DNA of 64,000 nt from Amphibalanus amphitrite. Its lineage: Eukaryota; Arthropoda; Thecostraca; Balanomorpha; Balanidae. The notes beneath the pieces are model-generated. The model searched no databases. It was not told the origin of the DNA and was given only the letters and a program-made list of their open reading frames with translations. The stretch lies in assembly GCF_019059575.1 (NCBI RefSeq), contig NW_024883013.1, positions 62,001-126,000 on the forward strand. The letters are read 5' to 3'. The position numbers were made by a program, and so were the translations under genes. This document shows, piece after piece, positions 31,641 to 44,400 of this stretch (position 1 is the stretch's first letter; every line of letters begins with the position of its first letter).

Positions 31641-33163
31641 GGTTCTATCGGCATCACTTCCCGTTCTTTTAGGGATCTTTAAGTAGCGCGCCGCCCCGCA
31701 TGAAGACAGCGTGGCTTGAATCAGGCATCAGTGCGCGTTCAGAAACCGTGCCCTCCTATGCCGTCTGGTTGAGCGCCTCCAATCATGCTCCACCACCTTC
31801 CCTGGAAAAGCTCCACCCCATGCCTATGGGGCAAAATATAAGGGAGAAAACACAAAACAAGACAGATAAAAACAAAGCAAAATTAACTCATTACCTAATG
31901 AAATTCAGGCTTGAGCAAAAACATAGGTAATAGGTATCTATGTCAAATTAGAATGAAAGATTAAAATCAACCTGACCAGGCCTTACGGTCTGACCTGGTC
32001 CTAACCACCTTACTTCGCCTAACTTAACCCAATTCAACCTAGCCTACCACAACACCTGCAGAGGTAGGTACCTTCCTGGAAAAATGGCGCTCAGGGAGGT
32101 GACTGTCCAACTTATTGGAATACTACCATGATTGCTTGTCAAAATGTGTGTCATCATGCTCTTGTTTGACAAGTGATGTATAATAAATGTGATATTCATA
32201 ATTCAATAATTATCTCCTGACTGCTGTCTGTTGAGTGATCAAAATATTCAAATAATCAGGGTACAATGCTGTGCATAGTGCACACTTATCATGTTGTTTT
32301 TGTGTAGGCCCTCTGCACATTGTTGTGTGCACTGCAGTGCTATGTGCACCTTAAGTAAAAAAGTGACTGGTGGTACATGACAAAAGGTTGTGCAACTGTG
32401 AAGTTCATGCCCTTGGTCAAGCTGGTGCCAAATGCCTATAGCTATAGCAGGATCAGTGAGGGTTGTAGACATGCTACATACATTGTGCATTGAAGATCTT
32501 GGCACAAAGTTCATCCGTAATTACTATGCTTAACACCTAATGTAAGAAGCGACATAAATGCCTAGATGATAAAACTCTCTGGTCAACATCACACAAATTT
32601 ATTGACATACTTTGCAGGTACATATTTACATTCATGGCAAAATATACTTTCGATTTGATTCAGAACCTAGTTGCTAGTAAGCTTGCATTTTTGTAGGTAC
32701 AACAGTCAACAACGACCATACATTGAATCATAAAAAACCTTCTCATGGCATTCATCACATATCTTTGTACCGAACAAGTACCAAGCTACCATGCAATGAT
32801 TCTAAAATTTTCCGCAATCCATCTATATCTCAACTGACACAATGAATTTAAAATACCCTAACAAAACCTATAACTGTATATAAAAAGAATGCAATACTAC
32901 AAGAACTATGAATTTCTGAAGTTATTCTCACATGCTGGAACGTTGAAACTCTACTTTTGTCGTCCATTTCCACGTTTGATTGAGCCATCATATCGAACTG
33001 CTTTCGTTCTTCAGTCACAAGCTTTCTCACAAATCTTGAATTTTTACACATCATCTTGAACCATGCTCCAGTCTTTCCAACAAGGTACTATGTAACATCA
33101 AAGCAATTTTGATTTGTTACAACAGCTTCAGATCATGATAGGCTTGAGGTTGTTACACCATTT

Positions 33164-36100
33164 CAGTCGGTGACACACCAGGGAAATAAGCTAAAATAAG
33201 AGCGCTCTATTTATTGCTCCCGCTACTTCACCGTCTCCCATAGGGTCCTGTGTTGAGCTGGTGTCGAGGCTCTAAAAATGACGCCGATTTTTGCACCCTT
33301 CTCACGAAAACCGCTCGGACCGCCTGGAAACTAATTGTTCCGCTCTAAAAATTTCATGATCGACGGGAAAATGAATGAGGAAAAGATTGGTCCTGAAATA
33401 ATTCTGAACTCCCTGTAGAACATATCGAAATATGGCTGCAAACTAGGAGCATGTCAAAATCGACAAAACAATACAAATAAACTTACCGGGATTTTTTTAT
33501 TTTCCATGCATCTGTGTATGAAATCAGTCGGTTTTTCGGAAAGATCATCTTCTGTTTAATAAATAATTCCACAATTGCAATCGAGAAAAAAAAAACATTT
33601 CCGCTGTGACAGCAGTTTTGGCATTGTGCCAGTAGTGTGGCGTGCGCGGCGCTGCGTGGTCGTCGGGACGGAGTTGTGAGTATTTTCGGTGTTTTAAATG
33701 GTTGATGGCCATTTGAACCAGCTTTATATTATTTCCTACAAATTTTTGCATCAAATTATTGCTTTGAAAGACCATTGAAACCCCTTATCTCTTCATGAAA
33801 CACGATCATATTCATCGTCGACGAAAATGGCGCGGGACTCCATGTGCATTCCGATCGAAATAAATCGTAAATTAAATAATATTCGATGATAAGTATCATA
33901 TTCTAGTGACACGTTTTCATAAAATAAGGCATAAACTTTGCAAGGAAGTCAACATAGGATAATTGGATTCTTATTTTGCTCACATATCCTTGTAGTAGTC
34001 AAATGGCTCAATTGTTAGATAAATGTAAGTATATGTTTTGGCTTGATGTTTGCTGTGAAACCACCCAGCCACTTGCTGGTTGAGTGGTTTTCTGATAATT
34101 ACCTGATAATCATTTCTCCTTTTCCTGAAAAGAAACTAAAATTCCTTTCAAAGTAATCCCTTTTTAGGAAAGGCGGATTGCTCATTGACATTTCATGTTC
34201 TTGTTTTGTTATTGCTGGCAGTATTTTGATACAATAATGCAATATGATTTTTTTTTGCAATAAGAAAACCTAAGACAAACTTAGTTAATGCGTCAATCAA
34301 ACACCCAACAGAAAGATTGTGAGTCCTTGTGACGTGAAGTAGAATATTCCATGAATGTGTTATATAGAATATGCCAAATATTAAATTAATTATTATTTGA
34401 TACTGATAGCTGAGCATGTGAATTATGCCACAATATAATTACATTTTCTGGTTTTGAAATAGCCAGCAGTATTTTACTTCAACAAATGTAATATACATGG
34501 AATACATGTTGTTATGTTATGTTAAAAGTTTAATAACAGCCAATTGAAGGGGCTGTTTCAGCAGATAATGTTTGTACCTTATGCATTACCTTTCTTTTCT
34601 GCAGGACCATGCTTCCGCTGGGTGGTCGACATTTGCCTCCTGAAGAAGTTGAGCAACATGAAGACCACCAGATGAGGTGTCTGCAGTTCATGTGGAACTC
34701 TGCAGACTACAAGTGTTATGCCAACCACAACCAAAGTGCTGTGATCATGGAGGCATGAACCTCATGACAACACTTCAGATTTGCAGTTGAATCAAAGTGT
34801 GATTCAAACCACCTGTGGCATCTCACTCAATGTGTGAACAGTGTGATTATTGTGCAGTGTTCAGCTGCAACTAAGACATTTATTAGTGACTCGTTTTGCA
34901 ATTAGCCACCAAAAGCATTTTTTGGGCTAGCTGCTGTAATTTGTTGTGCACTGCGCAATAGTGGTAGTGTTTTGTCACTTGTCAAGTTGTCAGTTGTGCA
35001 TGTTGCATGTTTCTCTTCCCTCGGCCCTCATTATCAGTTAAGTGGTGAATTGGCATCACTCAGTCTCCCCAGATCTCCATTGACTGTCTGTCAACCACCC
35101 AACTTGAGATGGTATTTGCTAATAGTGTCAGAAAAGAAGTGATTGTAGACATTTTTAGGGATATGAGCTCCGTTTCATGCGTGTTCCAGTTGTCATTTTG
35201 TCACATGTCCCATAGTGTAATAAATGGAAACTGTTGTTCCCTTTTGAAGGTACTCGCGGATGCAGAAAGCGTTGGGCCTAATTATTAAACGCACCCTCCT
35301 ATCAGCGACGCACGAAATCGACAAATATCATCCTTTCTAGAACAGGAGGAAACGAAAACTTGTGAACATAGCTGTACCTACAACAGTGCATAAGGAATTG
35401 AAATTCTGGGAGTTTTTGAAATTCGGAGAAACTCATGTTGTCGACAGGTATGCCCCCTTGCACGTCAAAGACCGCCTAAAAAAACAAACGTCTACAAATG
35501 AAGGCAGTATTCGTATGTTCGTTGTAATTGCAGCAGCCTAGCAACATGCATTGCGGCCCGATGGCGAATTACACTCGTGCTCAAAAACTATGCCGGTAAC
35601 TGCCAATGCACTTAGGTCATAGGTGAGGAGAGGAAGGGTTATGTCATATGTCAACATCATAGAAATGGCTTCATCTGAGCTGTGCCTATTGTACATAATT
35701 CAACCAATCTATGCATTTCGTTTCTTGCAATCTACTCATGCCTTCACTCCAGCTTCAGAGTAATCATCCCATATTGTACGTATTGATTTCTATGGCGGTT
35801 TGCAATTGCTAGCCGCGTCTCACCTCAGTTTGGTGGCCCCGCATCGGCCCACTCGGCCGCTCTAAAATTGACTTACGGAGGAGGATGGTGGCTTTTATTT
35901 TAGCTTCTCCGCTGACTGCGGGGAGCGCCGTCGCCGAGGTAGGAGCAATAATTAGCTTATGTTTGGGACTAATTTCCACGCTTAATTAACATTTTAATGT
36001 TATTTTTATTAATTCATGTTAATCTTTGATGCATTCTCTTTCTATTGATACCATCCACCGGTCTGAGAATTACTGCCTTGCTGCGTAAGGGCCGATAAAA

Positions 36101-36194
36101 GATCACGCTTTTAGGGGTATCTCTTCAACATGGGGCAGGAGCAATAAATAGAGCGCTCTAATTTTAGCTTATTTCCCTGGTATGTCACCAACTG
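33164..36194. mobile_element. Nested 3.0-kb TIR element, family unknown, copy 1
   Basis: The inverted ends of about 60 bp begin CAGTCGGTGACACACCAGGG (left) and CAGTTGGTGACATACCAGGG (right, inverted) and continue through AAATAAGCTAAAAT and the palindrome AGAGCGCTCT to TTATTGCTCC. The flanks share ATTT (33160-33163 and 36195-36198), a possible 4-bp duplication. No transposase is seen. A short exon-like frame at 34607-34758, preceded by a pyrimidine tract and CAG, has no recognised motif. Four-base duplications fit several superfamilies (Chapaev, Academ, Sola), so I do not assign one. Confidence 0.65.
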
Positions 36195-36833
36195 ATTTGC
36201 CAGACAAATCTCTACAAAATGTGTATCAATTCCCAAACTAAGTAATTGATCACATCAGTATTTCCAGTTTCCACACAATGTTTCATAATACTATTCTATG
36301 TTTATATAAAGAAACTCAAATAATCCACAAATTGTTATTGAAACACTCCCTCTTCAAGAATTCACAGCAATAACAGTACAAGTTCAGAAGCAAACAAACA
36401 TTGCGCCAGATTTCGTATGAAACGCGCCATCGTCCTGAAGTTTCTACCACAGACGGTAGTTCAACCGCAGCCGTAGTGCGAAAACCCCTGCCCACCTTAC
36501 CCCACGGCGGAGCTCGGGTGCAATTTGTAAATACGCCCACAAGCGTGGTGTGTGTTCATGTTGGGGCACAGCAATCCCGTTCGCAGTTACGGGAGAGGAA
36601 GGACGTGTTATCGCAAAGCTCTTGATTGTGATCGGCGAGGCCGGGAAGAAGGAAGAGGACTATTTAAGTCCAATTTGTTTTTGTTTATTCAATTCTTTTG
36701 GAGAAGCATCCATTTTTCTTTTTCTTCCATTTCGTTTTGATTAATTGTCGGGTGGAAGCTCGGCCACGTGGTGAGTCACAATCGCCTCAATGAGTGATTG
36801 GGATCCATTGCGGAAGTGTAGGCTGGTGTGTAA

Positions 36834-38219
36834 ATGATGGGGATACCCAGAGCTACAAAGAGGTCTAGAGTAGATAACATGAGAGAGACCTTTTGGGGTG
36901 ATGAGGACTCGGGATTATACCTGAGTGTCACCCTGAAGTCAGGGAGTCCGATCAAGGGCAAAGGCTGGCCTTGGGTTCAGACTTGCATTAGGGGCATCTT
37001 AGGAGGACAAGATCGAGTATCAAAGGCGACATTTCAGAATGATGGGAGTCTGTTGCTGAAAACAAAAAATGAAAGGCAATCTGACAGACTGCTGAAAGCG
37101 ACAATGTTCGGAAGTGAGGAGTGCAGTGTTCAGAAAGCAGAGAAACTTAACACGAGCAAAGGCACTATCTATGCCTTTGACCTGACGGAACTTACCGAAC
37201 AGGAGGTAGTGGGATGGCTCCAGGAGTTTGGAGTGGTTGGAGCGAAACGGGTGACAAGGAGGGTGGGAACTCACAGGGAAAACACCCCTCTGCTCATCCT
37301 GACATTTGACAAGCCAACGTGCCCAACACAACTACATTTTGATTATGTGTCCTATGAGGTGCGAAGGTACATTCCTAACCCTCTGCTCTGCAATCAGTGT
37401 GGCAAATATGGTCATGTTCAGGCCAAGTGCAAAAGTGTTGCGTTGTGTCTGAAGTGTGGGGGTGAGAAACATGAAGGGGACTGCTCCCCCAAATGCATTA
37501 ACTGTACTTCTGATGACAGACACCCTTGTTACTCCCACGACTGCCCAGTCTGGAGAAAGGAAAAGGAGGTGTGTGAAATCAAAGTGACACAGGATATTTC
37601 ATACGCTCATGCTCGGAGGGAGTATGAGAAAAAGCACCAAAGACCCACGACACCGGCATATTCTGCTATACTTCAGACATCACCGACCACACAGCAACAG
37701 AACCACCTGGATACCTCTTTGAGGGAGCGGGTTGATGTACTGGAAACAAAGGTGGATAAGATGCTGTCCCTTCTCAACAAACTGGCGAGTCAGGCAGGGG
37801 TTAACACCTCTGATGAGACACTCCAGATCCCAAACCGAGAACCTGAACTGAGAGACTGTGTCCCAACCCCTGCACAACCACCACGTGAGGTGGGAGATAG
37901 CATGGCTGAGGACAATCCCATTCCAGGTAGTGGGAATGGGAGTAGCCAAAAGGCCCAGGTCGTCGAAGAGACTGACACCTCTGATGACATGGACGATGGG
38001 GAAAGCCAAGAGATTGGTAGGAAGGGAGTGGAGTGGACCAAAGTGGACCGTTGTGGTAGACAACGTAGGAGTAGAGGTGGAGGAAAAGGCAAACATCCAA
38101 CTTCCCAAATGCATCCCTCCTCTCATGAGGACACAAGAGGTAAACAGGTACCTCCCACAGTACAGGGTACAGAGAAACGAATGCCTAGTCTCACTAGGAT
38201 GGTTCTCAAACCCACTTAG
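36834..38219 (+). CDS. I-type LINE ORF1 (gag-like), copy 1, 461 aa
   Basis: A nucleic-acid-binding ORF1 protein of a non-LTR retrotransposon. A folded N-terminal part is followed by three cysteine knuckles: CNQCGKYGHVQAKC at about residue 185, CLKCGGEKHEGDC at about 207, and a third CINC..H..C block at about 224-242. A later segment near residues 300-320 (LRERVDVLETKVDKMLSLLNKL) has heptad spacing and is a probable coiled coil. The tail is low-complexity and charged. It is preceded by a 268-base 5' UTR. A second ATG directly follows the first, so the exact start is uncertain by one codon. Identical to copy 2. Confidence 0.9.
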   Translation: MMGIPRATKRSRVDNMRETFWGDEDSGLYLSVTLKSGSPIKGKGWPWVQTCIRGILGGQDRVSKATFQNDGSLLLKTKNERQSDRLLKATMFGSEECSVQKAEKLNTSKGTIYAFDLTELTEQEVVGWLQEFGVVGAKRVTRRVGTHRENTPLLILTFDKPTCPTQLHFDYVSYEVRRYIPNPLLCNQCGKYGHVQAKCKSVALCLKCGGEKHEGDCSPKCINCTSDDRHPCYSHDCPVWRKEKEVCEIKVTQDISYAHARREYEKKHQRPTTPAYSAILQTSPTTQQQNHLDTSLRERVDVLETKVDKMLSLLNKLASQAGVNTSDETLQIPNREPELRDCVPTPAQPPREVGDSMAEDNPIPGSGNGSSQKAQVVEETDTSDDMDDGESQEIGRKGVEWTKVDRCGRQRRSRGGGKGKHPTSQMHPSSHEDTRGKQVPPTVQGTEKRMPSLTRMVLKPT

Positions 38220-38230
38220 TAGAAGGTCAG

Positions 38231-41200
38231 TGTAGTATATTAACGTAAAGCAAGAATGAAATACGTAACGAAAGAGTTCAAATAAGCGCCAAAAGAACAC
38301 ATCAGCCTCGACCGGCCGCACCGCGCGCACTGTCTGACCCGACCGCCGCGCCGGTCAGCTCGGCGGGGTCACCGCGGTCGTGGCGGCTGCCGATTGGTCC
38401 GCGCGCTCGAGTCCGCGCCCGCGCTACTCGGCCGGCGCCGCCCGGCGCACACAGGCACGGCATGATGGAAAGTTCCCAACACAGGATCACGATACCACAC
38501 TTTTCTCCCCCCTTAAACAAAGCGATCCGGCGCACGTACGACACGTCCACTACGCGTTCGATACGGCGAAGCCGGCTCCGAAGATGACGCCGACTCGTCA
38601 CCCGCACGCTCGGTCGTCGTCGTCCCGGTTTCCGCCTGGTGATCTCCTCCAGCACGATGAACAGCACCATCGCCAGCGTCGCGAGGTAGGCTAGGCGCTG
38701 CGGCTGCTCCGGCGACGGACGACTGCTCCGACGTCACGTCACCAGTGGCAGCGCTGGCAGCGGCGTCGACTGCGATTGGCGCTCGCCGTCGCAGCCCGAC
38801 GGTCGACGACGCAGCAGAGTCTGTGACTGGCTGACAGGGCAGGTCCACCTCGGCCTCCGGTACTCCAGTGCACTCAGGAGACGGTGCAGACCTGGGAAGA
38901 TCGGGTGGTGAGCAGCGAGACAGGCGCTCCGCGTGGACACGCACTCCACCCTCCAGCTCATACGAAGCAGGTCCACGACGAGCAGTTACACGACACGGTG
39001 ACGAGAAACGCGGGCGTCCTTTACGTGGCCGCGGCATCACCCGATACCGGACCCAGTCTCCCACCTGGATGGTCGGTGCACAGACCCGCTTCCTGTTGTC
39101 GAAGTGTCGCTTCATCTGGCGCTGCTTTCGGCTGACCCGTTGTCGCAAGGCGGCGTCTCCGGTGCTGCCACCTTCCGGTGCGACTGCGCTGTCCAGGTCC
39201 GTCCGCATCTGCCGGCCGTGGAGCAGCTCGGACGGGCTCCGGCCGGTCGTTCCGTGCGGCGTCGCTCGGTACGTGCGGAGGTAGGACTGCAGGTACTGTC
39301 GGCGGTCCACCGACTGCTGGTCCGCCATCTGGAGAGCAGATTTGATGTCACGATTCAAACGCTCTACAGCACCACTACCTGCAGGGTGATACGGTGACAC
39401 TCTGACATGCTTGACACCATGCTTCTTCAGAAACTGTCCAAACTTCACAGATGTGAAGTGAGTACCGTTATCAGTGACAACCTCCCTTGGCCATCCCTCC
39501 CGTGACGTCACAGTCAGCAGAAAGTCAATGACAGCATCACTTGACGGTTCACGGACAAACGCCATCTCTGGCCATTTCGAGTAATAGTCTACGAGGACTA
39601 TCGCATACCTTTGATTTGGTGGTCCTGTCATCGGGCCGATGAAGTCAAGTCCCACCTTATCCCAGGCTGCAGCTGGCAGGGGAACAGGACTGAGTGGCGC
39701 GAACCTCGTCTTCGCCGTCTTGTCGGCCACGATGCAGGCTGGGCACTCCTTGATGGTCGTCTCCACCGCTGCGTCCATTCCGGGCCACCAGAACAGCGCT
39801 CGAAGCCGCTGTTTGGTCCGGACGATGCCCTGGTGGGATTCATGCGCCAGCGTCAGCAACCGAGGTCTGAGCACAGTGGGAACCACGATCCGTTCACCAC
39901 GCAAAATCAGCTCACCGTCGATAGCTAGCTCCTGCTTACAGCGGAAATACGGCCTGAGGACGTCATCAACATCACTGAAGCGACGGGGCCACTCCCGAGG
40001 GATCTGGTCCATCAGGGCCCTTACCTCAGCGTCTTCCCGTCCCGCTACTGCTAGCTCCTCACGGCTGACGGCTGACGTCTCGTCGGCGAGGCAGGCCACC
40101 AGCTCGGACTCGTCATCCTCGACCTCTTGCTCCGGTCCCGGCAGTCTGGAGAGGCCGTCAGACGGGTTCAGCTGGCCCTTGACGTGTTCCACTGCAAACG
40201 AGTAGTTCATCAGGCGCACCGCCCAGCGAGACATCCTCATGCCGGCACGACCAACACCCCTGACAGTCAACAGCGATTTCAAGGCAGCATGATCGGTACG
40301 TAGCACAAACTCTTGACCCCACAGATATTTGTGCCATTTTTCACAGGCCCAGACGCACGCTAACCCCTCACGCTCTGTGACACTGTACCTCCGTTGTGCA
40401 GCGTTGAGCGTGGACGAAGCGAAGGCGACGACTCTCTCGCCCTCAGGATGTACCTGGCTCAAGACGGCTCCCAAGCCGACATCACTGGCGTCCGTCGTGA
40501 CAACGGTCGGCAGGCTGGGGTCGAACATCGACAGGGCGTCAGAGTCGAGGATCGCCTGCCGGACGTCGTTGAACGCCGCATCCATCTCTGGAGTCCAGGC
40601 GAACTCTGGAGCATCCTTCCTCAGCTGGCGTCTGAGAGACTCGACGCGGGTACTGTAACCTGGAACAAACTTACAGTAGAAGCCCAGGGAACCCAGCACA
40701 GCCTGCAGCTCCTTCTTCGACTTCGGCACCGCCAGGCTACGCAAGCCCTGGACGCGCTCAGACGACACGGAGATCCTGCCGTCAGTCACGGTGAAACCCA
40801 GGAAGTCCACCGACGTCACTCCGATCTTGCACTTCTGACGGTTCAGCGTGATGTTGTGGTCCTCCAGTCGCCGAAGAACCTGTTGGAGGTGGTCATCGTG
40901 CTCTTGCCGGCTGCCCCCAGTGACGATCACATCGTCGAGGTACACATGCACCCCTGGAACACCGGTCAGCACACACTCCATCAGCTTCTGGAAGCACTGC
41001 GGCATGCTCTTCAACCCAAAGCAGCATCTTCGATACCTCCAGGTCTGGCCGTCGTGGATGAACGCCGTCAGGTCCCTGGACGACTCGTGGAGCTCCAACT
41101 GGTGGTACGCCGACTTCATGTCTAGAGTCGACATGCACTTCGCACCACGCAGCTTCTCCAGCATCTCCTGCATGTCAGGAATTGGATGACCATTTGAGAT

Positions 41201-41438
41201 GACAGCTCTGTTCACCTCAGACAAGTCGAGGCAAATCCGTAGACCTTTACCTCCCCTTTTACGGATGGCTACGATCGGTGAGAGCCATGGAGATGCAGCA
41301 CGATCCACTCGCTCGATGATACCTTGCCACTCCAAGTCCTCCAGATGGGCACCTACCTCATCTCTCAGAGCGTACGGCATTGTCCTCAGCGGCAGCTGCA
41401 CGGGGACGGCGTCAGGTCGAAGACGTACCTTGTGCACG
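38231..41438 (-). mobile_element. Gypsy element, partial copy inside duplication copy 1
   Basis: This is the 3' LTR (38231-38499) and the adjoining part of pol (to 41438), carried in the first copy of the 11-kb tandem duplication. It is not an independent insertion: the junction with the LINE (GTCAG at 38226-38230) is the same as in copy 2, and it stops where the second duplication copy begins. Confidence 0.93.
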
Positions 41439-44400
41439 GCGTATTTACAAATTGCAACCGAGCTCCGCCGTAGGGTATTTTATTTCCGCCGTAGTGTATT
41501 TCACTTGGGGGATTCTCTACCATACATCTGCCTGAGCTTAGGGTAATTACAATTTGTCGGCGACGTTAAAAAATGATGGACCTTTTTTCGCAGTATAGGA
41601 TATCGCATGTGCATATTTCTGCCTTTTTGGGTGCGCTTTATCGGTTTTTCGTGAGTAACTCGCGTAAAAACCGTCCGATCGCGACGAAACTTTCAATGCC
41701 CCCGATTTTATCAATTTTACACCTACCCTGAAAATTTCATGACCCTGACCCAAATGACCTTTGACCTGTGACCTATTTCTCGAGACCATGTTTGGCCCGA
41801 ATCGCGATTCGGCGTATGTCGGCTCGCATTAGCCGCGCGGTTGCAGTTTTCACGTGGTTTCAAGCGTTGAAATATGTGATATGATGCTGGTCCCATGCAT
41901 TAGGGTGGGTGTCAAGGTCACCTGAAGGTCAGGTCAGCTCAATGACCTTTGATGACCTCGGTTCCTTTTTCGAGTTTTACATGTTTCTAGGCTAGTTTTT
42001 GGAGCTGATTTCGAATTTAGCAACCATTTGAACATTACAGGGGATGTAACGAAATTATCCGGACACCTTTCTTCCCGCTGTAATTAAAAAGCAAAACAAT
42101 CTGGTACTTTTTATTTTAACTGAGCTTGTAGCCACCTTTCATAAAAAACACAGTGATGAATGTTCTGGAGCATTTCAGCCAATGGATTCTCCAGCACATT
42201 GGCTTTGATGCGGACCAACGCCGTCTAAACCTGTGCCTGCGGTTGAGCAGTGCTTATGGCGGGTGTATGTATGTATGTATGTATGTATGTATTGACGATC
42301 AAGAGCAATCCACAATCGGCGTGGCGATTACACTCCGAGTCCGAGCTGGTTGAAGATAACACAAAAAATACCTATACAAGAAAACGCACACACTTACGGA
42401 TACGAAAATGCACAACGCGAACGCCGAACACGCACATACTTGGAGTAACCCGCACGAAGCCGCGTTCATAACCATACACACAGACTCGTTTGCCTTTCAT
42501 AGTCCAAGAGTCATGAGGCTAGCTACTATGGCTACTTCATGGGTGGCTGGGTGGCTCTTCATACACCTCCTGCTGAACAAGAGCCCACAGGTTTTCGATT
42601 GAATTGGGATCGCGACTTTTTCCAAGTCATAAGCGTTAGCCCAGAATGGTTGAAGGTTCTATCGGCATCACTTCCCGTTCTTTTAGGGATCTTTAAGTAG
42701 CGCGCCGCCCCGCATGAAGACAGCGTGGCTTGAATCAGGCATCAGTGCGCGTTCAGAAACCGTGCCCTCCTATGCCGTCTGGTTGAGCGCCTCCAATCAT
42801 GCTCCACCACCTTCCCTGGAAAAGCTCCACCCCATGCCTATGGGGCAAAATATAAGGGAGAAAACACAAAACAAGACAGATAAAAACAAAGCAAAATTAA
42901 CTCATTACCTAATGAAATTCAGGCTTGAGCAAAAACATAGGTAATAGGTATCTATGTCAAATTAGAATGAAAGATTAAAATCAACCTGACCAGGCCTTAC
43001 GGTCTGACCTGGTCCTAACCACCTTACTTCGCCTAACTTAACCCAATTCAACCTAGCCTACCACAACACCTGCAGAGGTAGGTACCTTCCTGGAAAAATG
43101 GCGCTCAGGGAGGTGACTGTCCAACTTATTGGAATACTACCATGATTGCTTGTCAAAATGTGTGTCATCATGCTCTTGTTTGACAAGTGATGTATAATAA
43201 ATGTGATATTCATAATTCAATAATTATCTCCTGACTGCTGTCTGTTGAGTGATCAAAATATTCAAATAATCAGGGTACAATGCTGTGCATAGTGCACACT
43301 TATCATGTTGTTTTTGTGTAGGCCCTCTGCACATTGTTGTGTGCACTGCAGTGCTATGTGCACCTTAAGTAAAAAAGTGACTGGTGGTACATGACAAAAG
43401 GTTGTGCAACTGTGAAGTTCATGCCCTTGGTCAAGCTGGTGCCAAATGCCTATAGCTATAGCAGGATCAGTGAGGGTTGTAGACATGCTACATACATTGT
43501 GCATTGAAGATCTTGGCACAAAGTTCATCCGTAATTACTATGCTTAACACCTAATGTAAGAAGCGACATAAATGCCTAGATGATAAAACTCTCTGGTCAA
43601 CATCACACAAATTTATTGACATACTTTGCAGGTACATATTTACATTCATGGCAAAATATACTTTCGATTTGATTCAGAACCTAGTTGCTAGTAAGCTTGC
43701 ATTTTTGTAGGTACAACAGTCAACAACGACCATACATTGAATCATAAAAAACCTTCTCATGGCATTCATCACATATCTTTGTACCGAACAAGTACCAAGC
43801 TACCATGCAATGATTCTAAAATTTTCCGCAATCCATCTATATCTCAACTGACACAATGAATTTAAAATACCCTAACAAAACCTATAACTGTATATAAAAA
43901 GAATGCAATACTACAAGAACTATGAATTTCTGAAGTTATTCTCACATGCTGGAACGTTGAAACTCTACTTTTGTCGTCCATTTCCACGTTTGATTGAGCC
44001 ATCATATCGAACTGCTTTCGTTCTTCAGTCACAAGCTTTCTCACAAATCTTGAATTTTTACACATCATCTTGAACCATGCTCCAGTCTTTCCAACAAGGT
44101 ACTATGTAACATCAAAGCAATTTTGATTTGTTACAACAGCTTCAGATCATGATAGGCTTGAGGTTTGTTACACCATTTCAGTCGGTGACACACCAGGGAA
44201 ATAAGCTAAAATAAGAGCGCTCTATTTATTGCTCCCGCTACTTCACCGTCTCCCATAGGGTCCTGTGTTGAGCTGGTGTCGAGGCTCTAAAAATGACGCC
44301 GATTTTTGCACCCTTCTCACGAAAACCGCTCGGACCGCCTGGAAACTAATTGTTCCGCTCTAAAAATTTCATGATCGACGGGAAAATGAATGAGGAAAAG

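Larger units (their letters stand above)
30425..36536. mobile_element. TIR element with 9-bp duplication, MULE-like, copy 1
   Basis: The inverted ends GCGTATTTACAAATTGCA extend about 38 bp with two mismatches. They are flanked by a perfect 9-bp duplication CCACAAGCG (30416-30424 and 36537-36545), which suggests a Mutator-like transposase. The 6112-bp interior has no long open frame. It holds a Tc1/mariner relic (31024-31640), a (TATG)n microsatellite (31250-31279) and a second TIR element (33164-36194). It is non-autonomous. Its target lies between the foldback element and the LINE start. Confidence 0.8.
30425..41438. repeat. Tandem duplication, copy 1 (11,014 bp)
   Basis: This segment is followed immediately by a second copy (41439-52453). 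It starts at the left terminus of the 6.1-kb TIR element and ends inside the Gypsy pol region, where pol sequence (...TTGTGCACG) abuts the TIR start (GCGTATTT). The copies look identical apart from one T inserted at about 44165. Confidence 0.95.

Noticed and set aside
34607-34758. A host exon
   Set aside because: It has an acceptor-like start and a 50-codon frame, but no recognised motif and no second exon. It lies inside a TIR element, so it is only mentioned as a possible captured piece.
37680-38330. 216-residue minus-strand frame over the LINE ORF1 end (and its copy at 48695)
   Set aside because: Antisense of ORF1 and its spacer, no motif, no independent evidence.
38380-41546. Plus-strand frames opposite the Gypsy pol
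   Set aside because: GC-rich antisense shadows of the pol frame with no domain.
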